Shown: positions 7,312 to 16,820 of the stretch, piece by piece | Layout: each line of letters begins with the position of its first letter | How positions within the stretch are numbered: the stretch's first letter is position 1 | From: Catalimonadaceae bacterium JC749 | Lineage (GTDB): Bacteria; Bacteroidota; Bacteroidia; Cytophagales; Cyclobacteriaceae | NCBI GenBank assembly: GCA_021730635.1 | Contig: JAJNNC010000006.1 | Location: forward strand, 372,001-436,000 | Length of the DNA: 64,000 nt | Direction of reading: 5' to 3' | The notes under the pieces: model-generated | Database searches by the model: none | Told to the model about the DNA's origin: nothing | What the model saw: the letters and a program-made list of their open reading frames with translations, nothing else | Made by a program: the position numbers and the translations under genes

Positions 7312-9858
7312 ATGAAACACTATCCACTTTTTGTTTTCATTTTTTTGATAAAATCGCTGGCTTTGTCCCAACCTGTCGATCTCACCTATTATCTGCCTCA
7401 GGATGTCAGTTACAATCCGGCTATTCCCAAGCCTTCTACTGTGCTGGGCTTTGAAGTAGGCGAAATGCACGGAGAATACCACCCGATGCTCACCTACTAC
7501 CAGACGCTGGCGGAAGCCTCTCCCCGTATCACTTTGGAAGTCTATGCCCGGTCTTATGAACAACGTCCGCTGATTATGCTCACCATTACCTCGGAGAACA
7601 ACCAGGAGCGTATCGACGCTTTGAAAGCCCAGCACCAGCGCCTGTCCGATCCTGCAAGTGCCCAAGAAGTGTCTGTAGAGGAAGCTCCGGTAGTGGTCTG
7701 GATGGGATATAGTGTGCATGGAAATGAACCCAGCGGCACCAATGCAGCTATGCTGGTGGCTTATTATCTGGCAGCGGCCCAGGGGCCTTCTATTGATAGT
7801 CTGCTGGACAACAGCATCATCCTGATCGATCCGTTTATCAACCCCGACGGCATGAACCGCTTTGCTACCTGGGTGAATTCCCGGAAAAGCCTGCATCTGA
7901 GTACGGATCCTCATAATATAGAACAGAATGAACCCTGGCCTAGGGGGCGTACTAACCATTACTGGTTCGATCTGAACCGCGACTGGCTGCTGTTACAACA
8001 TCCGGAATCGCGCGGACGCCTGGTCAAATTTCACGAATGGAAACCCAATGTGCTGACCGATCATCATGAGATGGGAACGGATGCCACTCTTTTCTTCCAG
8101 CCTGGCGTACCCTCCCGTGAAAACCCTAACACGCCGGCCAGCACCTTTATTCTCACCGAACAATTGGGGAAATACCATGCGAAAGGTTTAGATGCCATTG
8201 GTTCTCTCTACTACACCCAGGAAAATTATGACGATTTCTTTTATGGCAAAGGGTCTACCTATCCGGATGTCAATGGTGGGGTGGGTATCCTTTTTGAGCA
8301 AGCCAGTTCTCGCAGTCATGCCCAGGAAAGTGAAAACGGGATTTTAACCTTTCCTTTCACCATCCGGAATCAGTTTACCGTGAGTCTGACAACGTTGCAG
8401 GGAGCATTGGCTATGAAAAAAGAGCTCCTTACGCACCAGAGAAATTTCTATCAGGAGGCACTGGCAGAAGCCGCTGAGGATCCGGTGAAGGCATACGTAT
8501 TTGCCATACCCAATGATCCAGCCAGGCTATACCATTTCACGCAGTTGTTGCAGCAACATCAGATTGCTTTTTATCAGTCAACACAGGATATAACCCAACA
8601 AGATAGTCACTTTCCTGCCGACCAAAGTTATGTAGTGCCTATGGCGCAAAAGCAGTATCATCTGATCAAAGCCCTTTTTGAGAAAAATACCACCTTTGAC
8701 GATAGTCTTTTTTATGATATTTCCGCCTGGACGATGCCCCTGGCCTTTGATCTGAATTATGCACCCCTCACGCAACGAGCCCTCCACACAGGAGAAGAAG
8801 TGGACAGCCTCGCTTTTCCGCAGGGTACTTTGATAGGAGGTAAAAGTGAGTATGCTTATGTTTTCGAGCCAGACGGTTACTATGCCCATCGGGCCATCTA
8901 TCGGTTGCTGAAGGCGGGGTTGAATCTCAAAGTAGCCACCGATACTTTCTCCGATGCCCAGGGCAGAAAGTTTGATTATGGTACCATCCTGCTGCCACTT
9001 AGTATTCAGGAAGAGGCCACTAAAGCACGAATAGATTCATTGATTGAGAAAATAGTGACAGAAGATGGCATTACCGTATACAATGCCTCTACCGGATTAA
9101 ACAACGATGGCATTAGTCTGGGAAGCGGAAAGTTTGTCACGCTTAAAAAACCGGAAATAGCCTTGCTCATCGAAGGGGGTGTGAACAGCTATGATGCCGG
9201 AGAGGTATGGCATCTGTTAGATCAGCGTTTTCAAATCCCAGTGACCCTACTTTCCATTGAGAAGTTTAATCAGGTGGAGCTGGACCGCTACAACGTGCTG
9301 GTCATGGTGGATGGCAGCTACCGGGAAATTTCCACAGAAGCTACAGAAAAGTTGAAGCAGTGGGTTCAAAAGGGAAATACACTGATTGCCATGCAGGAAG
9401 CAGGTAAATGGCTGTCCGACCGTCAGATGGGTGGCTTCCGTTACAAGAAAATTCCGGCAGACTCCGCCAGTCGGCGTCCCTTTGCCAGCCGGGAAGCTTA
9501 CCAGGGAGCACAGGTAATCGGCGGCGCAATCTTTGAGGCACGCCTGGATGTTACGCATCCTATTGCTTATGGCTATGACGATGAAAACATCAGCCTTTTC
9601 CGCAGCAACTCCCTGTTTATGGAACCTGCCAGCAATCCTTATGTGCATCCGGTGATGTATACGGAAGAGCCTCTGCTCTCCGGCTATATTTCCGAAGAAA
9701 AAGAAGATTTGCTGAGAGGAACGGCTGCCGTGGGCGTAGCTAATTTTGGCAAAGGGGTGGTTATCAATTTTACCGACAATCCCAACTTCCGGGCTTTCTG
9801 GTTTGGCACAAACAAGTTGTTTATGAACAGCCTTTTCTTTGGCCATATAATGCGTTAA
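7312..9858 (+). CDS. Exported M14-family zinc carboxypeptidase
   Basis: An 848-residue protein with an N-terminal signal peptide (about residues 1-19, ending ALSQ). The peptidase_M14 domain covers about residues 45-370. The first zinc-ligand pair is H136 and E139 in HGNEPSG, and a third histidine ligand is probably H251 or H252 in TDHHEMG. An NPDGMNR motif at 177-183 and the DLNRDW segment at 220-225 fit substrate-binding Arg/Asn positions of M14 enzymes. The C-terminal 450 residues include a glutamine-amidotransferase-like region (ALLIEGGVNSYDAGEVWHLLDQR, then LKQWVQKGNTLIAM), a two-part layout common in large Bacteroidetes M14 proteins. Likely role: periplasmic or extracellular trimming of peptides. 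It stands alone, divergent from pgk. Confidence 0.88.
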   Translation: MKHYPLFVFIFLIKSLALSQPVDLTYYLPQDVSYNPAIPKPSTVLGFEVGEMHGEYHPMLTYYQTLAEASPRITLEVYARSYEQRPLIMLTITSENNQERIDALKAQHQRLSDPASAQEVSVEEAPVVVWMGYSVHGNEPSGTNAAMLVAYYLAAAQGPSIDSLLDNSIILIDPFINPDGMNRFATWVNSRKSLHLSTDPHNIEQNEPWPRGRTNHYWFDLNRDWLLLQHPESRGRLVKFHEWKPNVLTDHHEMGTDATLFFQPGVPSRENPNTPASTFILTEQLGKYHAKGLDAIGSLYYTQENYDDFFYGKGSTYPDVNGGVGILFEQASSRSHAQESENGILTFPFTIRNQFTVSLTTLQGALAMKKELLTHQRNFYQEALAEAAEDPVKAYVFAIPNDPARLYHFTQLLQQHQIAFYQSTQDITQQDSHFPADQSYVVPMAQKQYHLIKALFEKNTTFDDSLFYDISAWTMPLAFDLNYAPLTQRALHTGEEVDSLAFPQGTLIGGKSEYAYVFEPDGYYAHRAIYRLLKAGLNLKVATDTFSDAQGRKFDYGTILLPLSIQEEATKARIDSLIEKIVTEDGITVYNASTGLNNDGISLGSGKFVTLKKPEIALLIEGGVNSYDAGEVWHLLDQRFQIPVTLLSIEKFNQVELDRYNVLVMVDGSYREISTEATEKLKQWVQKGNTLIAMQEAGKWLSDRQMGGFRYKKIPADSASRRPFASREAYQGAQVIGGAIFEARLDVTHPIAYGYDDENISLFRSNSLFMEPASNPYVHPVMYTEEPLLSGYISEEKEDLLRGTAAVGVANFGKGVVINFTDNPNFRAFWFGTNKLFMNSLFFGHIMR

Positions 9859-10044
9859 CCGGATTTTGTTGACTATAGGGGCAAATTTGGATTTCTTTGA
9901 TAGCAGCACTACTACAAACCTCTGATGAAAAATATTACGCTTGGCACTGTGGTTTTTTACTGCTGGTGAACACTACACCGTCCCCTTACTACCGAACAAA
10001 TAAACGCCAGCACTTCCCTTACGTTCAACGCTAAAAAGGACAGC

Positions 10045-10518
10045 ATGTATATCAACATCACCGACCAAAGCATTCGCCGCTCCGCTATCATCAGTTATTT
10101 GTTGGCAATAATTCTCGGCCTCCTTTGGGTACTCTATGCCGGATTCACCGGCAAAAATCTAGTGATTTATATGGTAAGCATCGTTATCCTACCGGGCCTG
10201 AGCATCTGGGGCATCTGCAAAACCTTTACCGGCAAACAGCGCAATATGGTTGTAAAGACGGTGACAGTGAATAGCCAGGATGCCCGCGCTATTATTTCAG
10301 ATATTGCCCGCAAGCAACACTGGCGACTTCGTGAACGGGAAGGCAAGCTGGAGATGGAAACCCCGCTGTCACTAGTCTCCTTCGGAGAGCGCATCACCGT
10401 GGAACTGCGGCAGGGTGAGGCAGTGGTCACCAGTGCATCGAAGCTGGCAGGCCAGATCGAGGATGATGGGAGGAATCGCCGCAATGTCCAGAAGATCGAG
10501 CAGGCGCTGGTTGGGTAA
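10045..10518 (+). CDS. Small membrane protein of unknown function
   Basis: 157 residues from ATG at 10045. Two transmembrane helices lie at about residues 14-34 and 39-60. They are followed by a roughly 95-residue soluble domain, probably cytosolic, with a predicted alpha/beta character (VKTVTVNSQDARAIISDIARKQHWRLRE, then RITVELRQGEAVVTSASKL). I do not recognise the family. The soluble part resembles small domains in which two strands follow a helix, but that is only a shape impression. It is preceded by a 186-bp gap after the peptidase gene and followed by about 1 kb without genes. Confidence 0.6.
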   Translation: MYINITDQSIRRSAIISYLLAIILGLLWVLYAGFTGKNLVIYMVSIVILPGLSIWGICKTFTGKQRNMVVKTVTVNSQDARAIISDIARKQHWRLREREGKLEMETPLSLVSFGERITVELRQGEAVVTSASKLAGQIEDDGRNRRNVQKIEQALVG

Positions 10519-10730
10519 CAGCAAGAAAGAATTTTTTCTAATCCTCAGCTCTCGATAAGCTGGTGATTCATTCGTTTGATTGATGCTAATGGGGTGTTAG
10601 TGGCAGCTAAAGTGATGGCGTAACTACCATTTTATTGTCATTTACTACAACATTGTCCTATTTAAGTTTTTTATCATTAATACTCTGGTGGAGTATTCAA
10701 CCCATTGCATGGGGAGCCATTCTTAAACAA

Positions 10731-11185
10731 AAGGTCACCTTTCATAGAGTATTAACCGTATGAATCTGAGCTACTGCCAACATACAAGTTTTAACTGGCT
10801 CTCCTTTATAGAATGCTTGATTAGATATTCCGTAAAACATTTATGCCTCTTGTTGGACAATAAGCTTTGTATCACCTCCTGTAAGCAGATGTAACGCCTT
10901 GTTTATACCCAAAGGGAGCCTACTGAAAAATATTTTGGAAAGACAAGGTGACCTTTCACCCTTCCGTACTGACTAAGTTCCAAAGATTGTGCAAAGGATT
11001 TTTGTGGTTAAGGGTATTTTCAGCCGTATGTTGTGGCTAATGAATCTAAGATAAAAGCATATACTAAACCCTGAATACGCTGCCTTATCCTATCACCGGA
11101 TGCTGTAGCAAATATACCTGATGTTGTTTTAAAATCTGCCCTCTCTCCTATCGGTGCCTGTCTTCCATCAGCAGGTAACCTTTCA
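10731..11185 (+). repeat. Three dispersed copies of the palindromic motif AGGTNACCTTTCA
   Basis: Copies are at 10732-10744 (AGGTCACCTTTCA), 10946-10958 (AGGTGACCTTTCA) and 11173-11185 (AGGTAACCTTTCA), all in the same orientation and spaced 214 and 227 bp apart. The core AGGTNACCT is a palindrome; at copy 1 it extends to AAAGGTCACCTTT. Flanks are not alike, so this is not a simple duplication. Protein-binding sites or traces of a small repeat family are possible. Confidence 0.6.
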
Positions 11186-11227
11186 GGCCTCTGGTTCTTC
11201 CTGTTGCCAGAGGCCTACTCTTTTTTT
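11185..11227 (+). terminator. Strong intrinsic terminator with no gene upstream
   Basis: AGGCCTCTGG at 11185-11194 pairs perfectly with CCAGAGGCCT at 11207-11216 across a 12-nt loop, followed by ACTC and seven T residues (11221-11227). It is oriented for plus-strand transcription. The closest plus-strand gene ends at 10518, about 670 bp upstream, so it may end a small RNA. Confidence 0.8.
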
Positions 11228-11466
11228 GTATTTACTCACCCATATCCACAAAAAACCACCAAGACAGTGGCGTTGTGTTTCCTTCAGCTTCTTTTGTTGC
11301 TGTCATCAGAATGTATGAGGTAAGGATAAACAGAAATTTCTGGGGTGGTTCGGTCTGCCAGTAATCATAAGTACTATAACCTGACCCTGAATACAGATAT
11401 TCATCCAGCAGATTATTCACATCCAGACTACATTAGTGGCAAGCTTAGCGAAGAAATTTTCAAAGG

Positions 11467-11512
11467 GGCAAACCTTCTCTGATCCCTCCGGGAAGTGAGA
11501 AGGTAGCTTGCC
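11467..11512 (-). other. Long structured hairpin downstream of the oxidoreductase gene
   Basis: GGCAA + ACCTTCTC (11467-11479) pairs with GAGAAGGT + TTGCC (11497-11504 and 11508-11512) with a 3-nt bulge. The loop contains a second small stem, TCCC with GGGA. It lies 26 bp past the stop of the 11538-12944 gene but has no clean T-tract on that strand. It may be a transcript-stabilising or weak termination structure. Confidence 0.5.
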
Positions 11513-11537
11513 TGTACCTGAAAAAGATTAGGGTATT

Positions 11538-12944
11538 TTACAGTCGGTTAGCCCGGGGTTGCAGGTCTGTGAGTTCTGCGATCCGTACAGGGCGGCCAGA
11601 CTCTATACTGTTGCGGGCCGCAATACCGATCAGGATAGACATGGCACCGTCCCGCACACCAGCCGCATGTTTATAAGGATCAGGCGCTTCCGGATTTTTG
11701 AATATTTTATCGTGCAAACGTTCATCGCCCCCACCATGGCCTCCTCTTTCCATCTCCACATTAATCGTTTGGTGTTCATTCCAGAGTTTATGAACGATCA
11801 CCGGTTCGTATTGTACTTCCTCCTCCAGGTTCTGTTTCATCTCAGCCGCATGCAGGGAGGCTTGGTCCAGGTTTTCATTTTTCATCCAGGGAATATCCAG
11901 CCAGGCTTCCAAACGGCCATTCATGCCATTAAAAGCGATATGCCAGCCTTCAAAAGGAGAATAAGTAGTGAGAGAATAGTTGGCGACCACATTGTTGGCA
12001 TATCGGATCTGTGCCGACATTTTATCATAAATGTTGATTTCATTCCGGAAGACGCAATTATCCCGGATATAACCATCGTGTTCCTCGTTGGCTACATACA
12101 GCTTCATCATATGCTCCTCTTCTGTAATGTCCCAGTAAAAATCACATTTCTCTTTATGAGGGCAGGTACGGCACTTATCTCCCTGAAAAGGACCGTTGCT
12201 GCCATAATGCTCCAGGGCGCCATAGGCAAACACCTCTTCCGGATCAGAATCCAGCCACCAGTTGAGCAGGTCAAAATGGTGAGTAGCCTTATGCACCCAG
12301 AGGGTTCCTCCTGCTTCTCGCAGACCATGCCAGCGACGGAAATAGGAAGCGCCATGGTAAGTATTCAGATACCAGTGAAAATCCACGGAGGTCACTTTCC
12401 CGATGGAATTTTCAGCCAAGAGTTGCTTGATCTTGGTCATATACGGACTCCAGCGGTAGTTGAAACCTACAATCAGATTTTTGTTGGAATTCCGTTCCGC
12501 GTCCAGAATATCCTGGCATTTGCGCTCATCGGTGGTTAGCGGTTTTTCTGTCAGCACGTCGCAGCCCATCTGCAGCCCTTTGATGATGAACTCATGATGG
12601 GTAGAATCTTTGGTGGTAACAATCACCAGGTCCGGTTTGGTCTGTGTGATCATCTGCTCAAAATTGGTAAAGGTCGGACAGGTAACGCCCATAAACTCCT
12701 TTGCATAGGCGACACGTCCCGGATTGATATCACAAAGCCCGACAAACTCCAGGATATCAGGGTATTGCTCTACCAGCCGCTTTCCCCAGAAGGATATTCC
12801 CCGCACCCCGGTTCCTACCAGTACCACTTTCAATTTTTTATCTTTCAGACCAAAACTCCAGGCAGGAGCGGTCAACATACTACCCGCGGCCAACATGCTC
12901 ACAGAAGTCAAAAAAGAGCGGCGGGAAACGCTAGAATCTGTCAT
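11538..12944 (-). CDS. Exported Gfo/Idh/MocA-family oxidoreductase
   Basis: A 468-residue NAD(P)-dependent oxidoreductase. The N-terminus carries a twin-arginine signal (SRRSFLT at residues 8-14) and a hydrophobic stretch, so it should be exported folded with its cofactor. The Rossmann motif VVLVGTGVRG follows, and the family EKP motif appears in LTEKPLTT. The C-terminal beta-sheet domain contains histidine/aspartate residues suited to sugar chemistry (GGTLWVHKATHHFDLLNWW). An unusual insert, CRTCPHKEKC (C-x2-C-x5-C), could bind a metal; this is an inference. Members of this export-tagged group usually act on glycosides or sugar acids. It appears to be a single gene. Confidence 0.85.
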   Translation of the reverse strand: MTDSSVSRRSFLTSVSMLAAGSMLTAPAWSFGLKDKKLKVVLVGTGVRGISFWGKRLVEQYPDILEFVGLCDINPGRVAYAKEFMGVTCPTFTNFEQMITQTKPDLVIVTTKDSTHHEFIIKGLQMGCDVLTEKPLTTDERKCQDILDAERNSNKNLIVGFNYRWSPYMTKIKQLLAENSIGKVTSVDFHWYLNTYHGASYFRRWHGLREAGGTLWVHKATHHFDLLNWWLDSDPEEVFAYGALEHYGSNGPFQGDKCRTCPHKEKCDFYWDITEEEHMMKLYVANEEHDGYIRDNCVFRNEINIYDKMSAQIRYANNVVANYSLTTYSPFEGWHIAFNGMNGRLEAWLDIPWMKNENLDQASLHAAEMKQNLEEEVQYEPVIVHKLWNEHQTINVEMERGGHGGGDERLHDKIFKNPEAPDPYKHAAGVRDGAMSILIGIAARNSIESGRPVRIAELTDLQPRANRL

Positions 12945-13439
12945 AACCTTTTGAATTTAATTGATACGAGGGGAAATTAATTAAAATTGGTTTGAATTTA
13001 AAGTTTTAGCCCCAGGGTTGACACAAATTTTACAACCCATAAAAAAATTATGCTTCAATTGATTGCAAGGATTTAAATTAATGTTAACTTTGGTTTGTTC
13101 GCATTTCTGATTAACTTCTGTTACAAATTATATATTTTCATTCATTATTAAGCTAAAGAATTTAGCTTTTTCGGATTATTGCCATAGAGCCAAACTGGCA
13201 ATTGTGAAGCATTTTGTTCTATTCCATGAAAAATCATTGTTGTTTTTACCCAACAGGAGCAACAAATTCGGATGACATTTCACAAAATAATTCTAAGAAA
13301 ATACTTACCATGTTTACACAAATGTTCTACAATCATTCGTCCTGTCATCCTGTAAGCTGAGGGTCCTTCTACAACAATATTGTTCAATGGACAGGTAAAC
13401 TGAGTCATTCGATTGAGATGAATTCTTTTACGCCAGACT
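12945..13439. other. AT-rich divergent intergenic region with an inverted repeat
   Basis: This 495-bp spacer separates the divergent oxidoreductase and NRPS genes and must contain both promoters. The one clear element is AAGCTAAA-GAA-TTTAGCTT (13150-13168), followed by TT on the plus strand. It could be an operator or a small hairpin. No clear Bacteroidetes -33/-7 pair was found for either gene, and no open frame is convincing. Confidence 0.5.
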
Positions 13440-16400
13440 GTGCATAGTCATGAAAAAAAAAAAATTGAGCATTTATCTTCTAACAAACGATCCTTATTAG
13501 ATAAATATTTAGCCAAAGAGCAGCCTGATACCCGTATTGCCCGCCGTACCATCTCAGGACCTGTACCGCTTTCCTTCTCTCAGCAGCGGCTTTGGTTTTT
13601 AGATCGCCTTATCCCAGACAGTCCTCTTTACAATGTTTTTAATCTCCTTCGCTTTACCTTTCCAGTCAATACGGAGGTGCTACAAAAAAGCCTTCATGAA
13701 ATTGCTCGGCGGCATGAATCGCTCCGGACACATTTTACCACTATTGATGGCCAACCTATGCAGATGGTCGAACCGGTATCTTACATTTATGTCCCTATCA
13801 TAGATATCAGAGGCATGCCAGAGGCTGACCGACAAACAGAACTGCAAAGGTTGACCAATGAAGAAGCGCAAAAACCCTTTGATCTTATGCAGGGGCCCCT
13901 GCTTAGGGTAACCCTCATTCGTATAGCAGACCAGGATTATGTGTTTACCATTGCCATGCATCACATTATTACCGATGGGTGGTCTATGAACATTTTCTTT
14001 AAAGAATTATCCACCCTCTACGAAGCCTATTCCCGCGGACTTCCCTCCCCTCTTCCGGAATTACCTATTCAGTTTCCTGACTTTGCCCTCTGGCAACGCC
14101 ATTGGCTTCAGGGAAAGATTTTAGAGGAGCAGTTAACCTACTGGGGAAACAAGTTGTCTGATATTAATCCGATGGAACTACCTACAGACTTTCCCAGGTC
14201 TTCAGTACAAACATTTCGGGGTGCCGCCAAGGCTTTTAAGTTTCCTGGTGAATTATATCAGGTCATACGGCGGGTATGCCAGGAGCACAGCTGCACCATG
14301 TTTATGGCACTATTGGCTGTATTTAAAATCATGGTTTTCCGTCTGACCGGACAACATGATATTGCCGTGGGCTCCCCTATTTCCGGTCGGAACCGTACCG
14401 AAATCGAAGGTCTTATCGGTTTTTTTGTCAATGTGGTAGTCATGAGAACGCAGCTGTCAGGTGAGGAGAGCTTTCATCAGGTGCTGAAAATGGTAAAAAC
14501 TACTGCTTTGGAAGCCTATTCGCATCAAGACCTCCCCTTTGAGATGCTGGTAGAAGAACTTCAGCCCAATCGTGATCTCAGCCACAATCCATTGTTTCAG
14601 GTGATGTTTCAGGTAGTGTCTGGTCAGCCTTTTGACTCTTCACAGGAAGAAGACCTTTCCATGCCTCAAATTCTTGTGGAAACCGCTAAGTTTGATCTTA
14701 CTATTTCTTTTAATGATGGTCCAAAAACACTGACAGGGTCTATTGAATATAATACCGATTTGTTTAAGGGTCAGACCATTGATCGTTACATTACTATTTT
14801 TCAGACGCTGCTCCAACAAGTCATAGCGCAGCCCTATCAACCGGTGCGTTCATTCTCCCTTATTTCCCCGGAGGAAAGAAACAGGGTGTTAGAAAGGTGG
14901 AATGCTACCCAAACAGATTGCCCCCGTTACCAAACCATTCCAGCCCTTTTTAAGAAAGCAGCCAATCATTATCCCAACGCCCTGGCTGTATCGTACGGCA
15001 GTCAACACTTGACCTATGCTGAATTGGATCAGCAGTCAGATCAACTGGCCACTTACCTTGTAAAGCGCGGTATGATTACAGAACAGCTGGTAGGTGTTTG
15101 TCTGGAGCGGTCAATTTCCCTGGTGGTGACCTTATTAGGTATTCTTAAAGCAGGGGGTGCTTATGTGCCGCTTGATCCCAGTTATCCCAGGGAACGTATT
15201 CACGCCATGGTAGGCGATGCCCGGTTGGCCTGGATTCTTACGGAAGATGCTTATGCTCACCTCTTACCTGCTTCTTCATCCGTGATCATCCTTTCCCGGG
15301 AATGGGAAAAAATCAAGCAGGCACCACGTACACCACTGGCTCCGGATGTACAGTCCGGGCATTTGGCATATGTGATGTATACCTCGGGTTCTACCGGACA
15401 ACCCAAAGGCATTGAGGTACCTCACCGGGCTGTGATACGTCTGTTGTTCAATACCAATTACATCTCCATTGAGCCTGGCGATACCTTTGCCCAGGGGTCC
15501 AATACTTCTTTTGACGCTTCTGTCTTTGAGATCTGGGGAGCCTTGTTACAGGGAGCTCACCTGGTTATTGTTCCACCAGAATACAGCATGGCTCCTGTCA
15601 GATACGCAGCCCTGATCGAAGAAAAAGGCATTAACACCATCTTCCTGACAACCGCACTGCTTAACCAGTTTGCCCAACAGGCTCCCTGGGCATTCCGGTC
15701 TTTACGACAACTTTTTTTTGGAGGGGAAACCGTCACCCCTTTATGGGTCAGGGAAATCCTGCTGAACAGCCCTTTGCAAAGACTGGTGCATGTCTACGGG
15801 CCTACTGAAAACACTACTTTTTCCTCCTGGTTTGAAGTACGCACTGTATCACAGAGCGATATGACAGTTCCCATTGGTCAACCAATCTCCAATACTTATT
15901 TGTATGTATTAGATCATCAGCTGGAACCTGTACCCATGGGTATCCCTGGAGAATTATACATTGGGGGTGAGGGACTAGCCAGGGGGTACCTCCACCGGCC
16001 TGCACTGACTGCTACTTGTTTTCTGCCTGACCCTTTCACTACAGAGCCAGGCGCACGGATGTACCGAACGGGCGACATGGTTCGTATGAATGAAGGAGGA
16101 GATTTGGAGTTTATGGGTCGAAAGGACCGACAGGTAAAACTGAGAGGTTTTCGGATTGAACTGGAGGAGATTGAATGGAATCTACAGCAGCATCCTTTGG
16201 TTCAGGATTGCCTTATTCATGTTTGGGACGAGTTACCTGATGACAAACGCATTGTAGCTTACCTCACGGTGAAATCACCGGATACACTTACGCCTGCTAC
16301 TGTACGCCAATACATACGAGAGCGTCTTCCAGAATACATGGTTCCCTCGGCCTTCATGATACTCCCTCACTTTCCGTTGAATCCTAACGGCAAAATCGAT

Positions 16401-16799
16401 TTCAACAAACTGCCCCGGCCAGCAGGAGAACAGGCTGTGAAAAGCCCTCTATCTCATGTGGAGCCAAGAACCCCAACAGAGAAAGTCATAGGGGATATCT
16501 GGAAGGAGGTATTGCAACTTTCGGAAATAGATATTTATGACAACTTTTTTGACCTGGGAGGGCATTCACTCTTAATTGCCAAAGTGCATACACGCCTGAA
16601 CGAGCATTATAAAAGTGATATTCCGCTCATCGCTTTATTTCAGTTTCCCACTATCTATCATTTAAGCCAACATCTGGGAGAATTACCAGGCCAGGTGGAA
16701 GAAGTCAGTCACCATGATCTACAACACATCACCGACCGGATTTCCAAGCAGAAAAAAGCACTCATTATGTCAAAAAAGAATAAACCAAAGTTTAAGTAA
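13440..16799 (+). CDS. Nonribosomal peptide synthetase, one module C-A-PCP (NRPS-1)
   Basis: 1119 residues. The condensation domain spans about residues 43-470, with HHxxxDG at 174-180 (HHIITDG) and an LCL-like SFSQQRLWFLDRL start. The adenylation domain spans about 500-960, with TSGSTGQPKG near 647 and an FDAS motif near 690. The carrier domain carries the phosphopantetheine serine S1043 in DLGGHSLL. Aligning by eye to GrsA gives specificity residues D-A-F-F-F-G-V-T-F-K, close to the published Ile code DAFFYGITFK, so an aliphatic residue such as Ile is likely. There is no epimerase or thioesterase. The PKS starts 21 bp later. Start GTG at 13440; an ATG at 13450 is out of frame across a 12-A run (see findings). 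Confidence 0.93.
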   Translation: MHSHEKKKIEHLSSNKRSLLDKYLAKEQPDTRIARRTISGPVPLSFSQQRLWFLDRLIPDSPLYNVFNLLRFTFPVNTEVLQKSLHEIARRHESLRTHFTTIDGQPMQMVEPVSYIYVPIIDIRGMPEADRQTELQRLTNEEAQKPFDLMQGPLLRVTLIRIADQDYVFTIAMHHIITDGWSMNIFFKELSTLYEAYSRGLPSPLPELPIQFPDFALWQRHWLQGKILEEQLTYWGNKLSDINPMELPTDFPRSSVQTFRGAAKAFKFPGELYQVIRRVCQEHSCTMFMALLAVFKIMVFRLTGQHDIAVGSPISGRNRTEIEGLIGFFVNVVVMRTQLSGEESFHQVLKMVKTTALEAYSHQDLPFEMLVEELQPNRDLSHNPLFQVMFQVVSGQPFDSSQEEDLSMPQILVETAKFDLTISFNDGPKTLTGSIEYNTDLFKGQTIDRYITIFQTLLQQVIAQPYQPVRSFSLISPEERNRVLERWNATQTDCPRYQTIPALFKKAANHYPNALAVSYGSQHLTYAELDQQSDQLATYLVKRGMITEQLVGVCLERSISLVVTLLGILKAGGAYVPLDPSYPRERIHAMVGDARLAWILTEDAYAHLLPASSSVIILSREWEKIKQAPRTPLAPDVQSGHLAYVMYTSGSTGQPKGIEVPHRAVIRLLFNTNYISIEPGDTFAQGSNTSFDASVFEIWGALLQGAHLVIVPPEYSMAPVRYAALIEEKGINTIFLTTALLNQFAQQAPWAFRSLRQLFFGGETVTPLWVREILLNSPLQRLVHVYGPTENTTFSSWFEVRTVSQSDMTVPIGQPISNTYLYVLDHQLEPVPMGIPGELYIGGEGLARGYLHRPALTATCFLPDPFTTEPGARMYRTGDMVRMNEGGDLEFMGRKDRQVKLRGFRIELEEIEWNLQQHPLVQDCLIHVWDELPDDKRIVAYLTVKSPDTLTPATVRQYIRERLPEYMVPSAFMILPHFPLNPNGKIDFNKLPRPAGEQAVKSPLSHVEPRTPTEKVIGDIWKEVLQLSEIDIYDNFFDLGGHSLLIAKVHTRLNEHYKSDIPLIALFQFPTIYHLSQHLGELPGQVEEVSHHDLQHITDRISKQKKALIMSKKNKPKFK
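13453..13464 (+). repeat. 12-nt poly-A tract at the NRPS-1 start
   Basis: Twelve consecutive A residues immediately follow the ATG at 13450-13452. In the sequence as given, that ATG frame stops after 16 codons. One extra A (or two fewer) would fuse ATG directly into the NRPS frame. Only the GTG at 13440 is in frame now. Confidence 0.9.
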
Positions 16800-16820
16800 T
16801 CACGGTAAAAGCATTGAGTA

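Larger units (their letters stand above)
10519..11537. other. 1-kb stretch without a recognisable gene
   Basis: No frame here gives a convincing protein; a 62-codon minus-strand frame at 11232-11420 has no recognisable features. The stretch holds three spaced copies of a palindrome (listed separately), a strong plus-strand terminator at 11185-11227, and a long hairpin at 11467-11512. Base composition is lower in GC than the flanking genes. A decayed gene or a non-coding RNA ending at the terminator are the two plausible readings. Confidence 0.6.

Noticed and set aside
7291-7959. 222-codon minus-strand open frame opposite the M14 peptidase
   Set aside because: Lies fully within a well-supported coding gene on the other strand and has no recognisable domain.
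9247-9909. 220-codon minus-strand open frame over the 3' end of the peptidase gene
   Set aside because: Antisense to a conserved coding region; composition and lack of domains fit a mirror frame.
11232-11420. 62-codon minus-strand frame in the gene-free kilobase
   Set aside because: Odd composition, no family resemblance, and no supporting promoter or neighbour.
11559-12539. 326-codon plus-strand open frame opposite the Gfo/Idh/MocA gene
   Set aside because: The opposite strand encodes a complete, motif-bearing oxidoreductase; this frame has no known domain.
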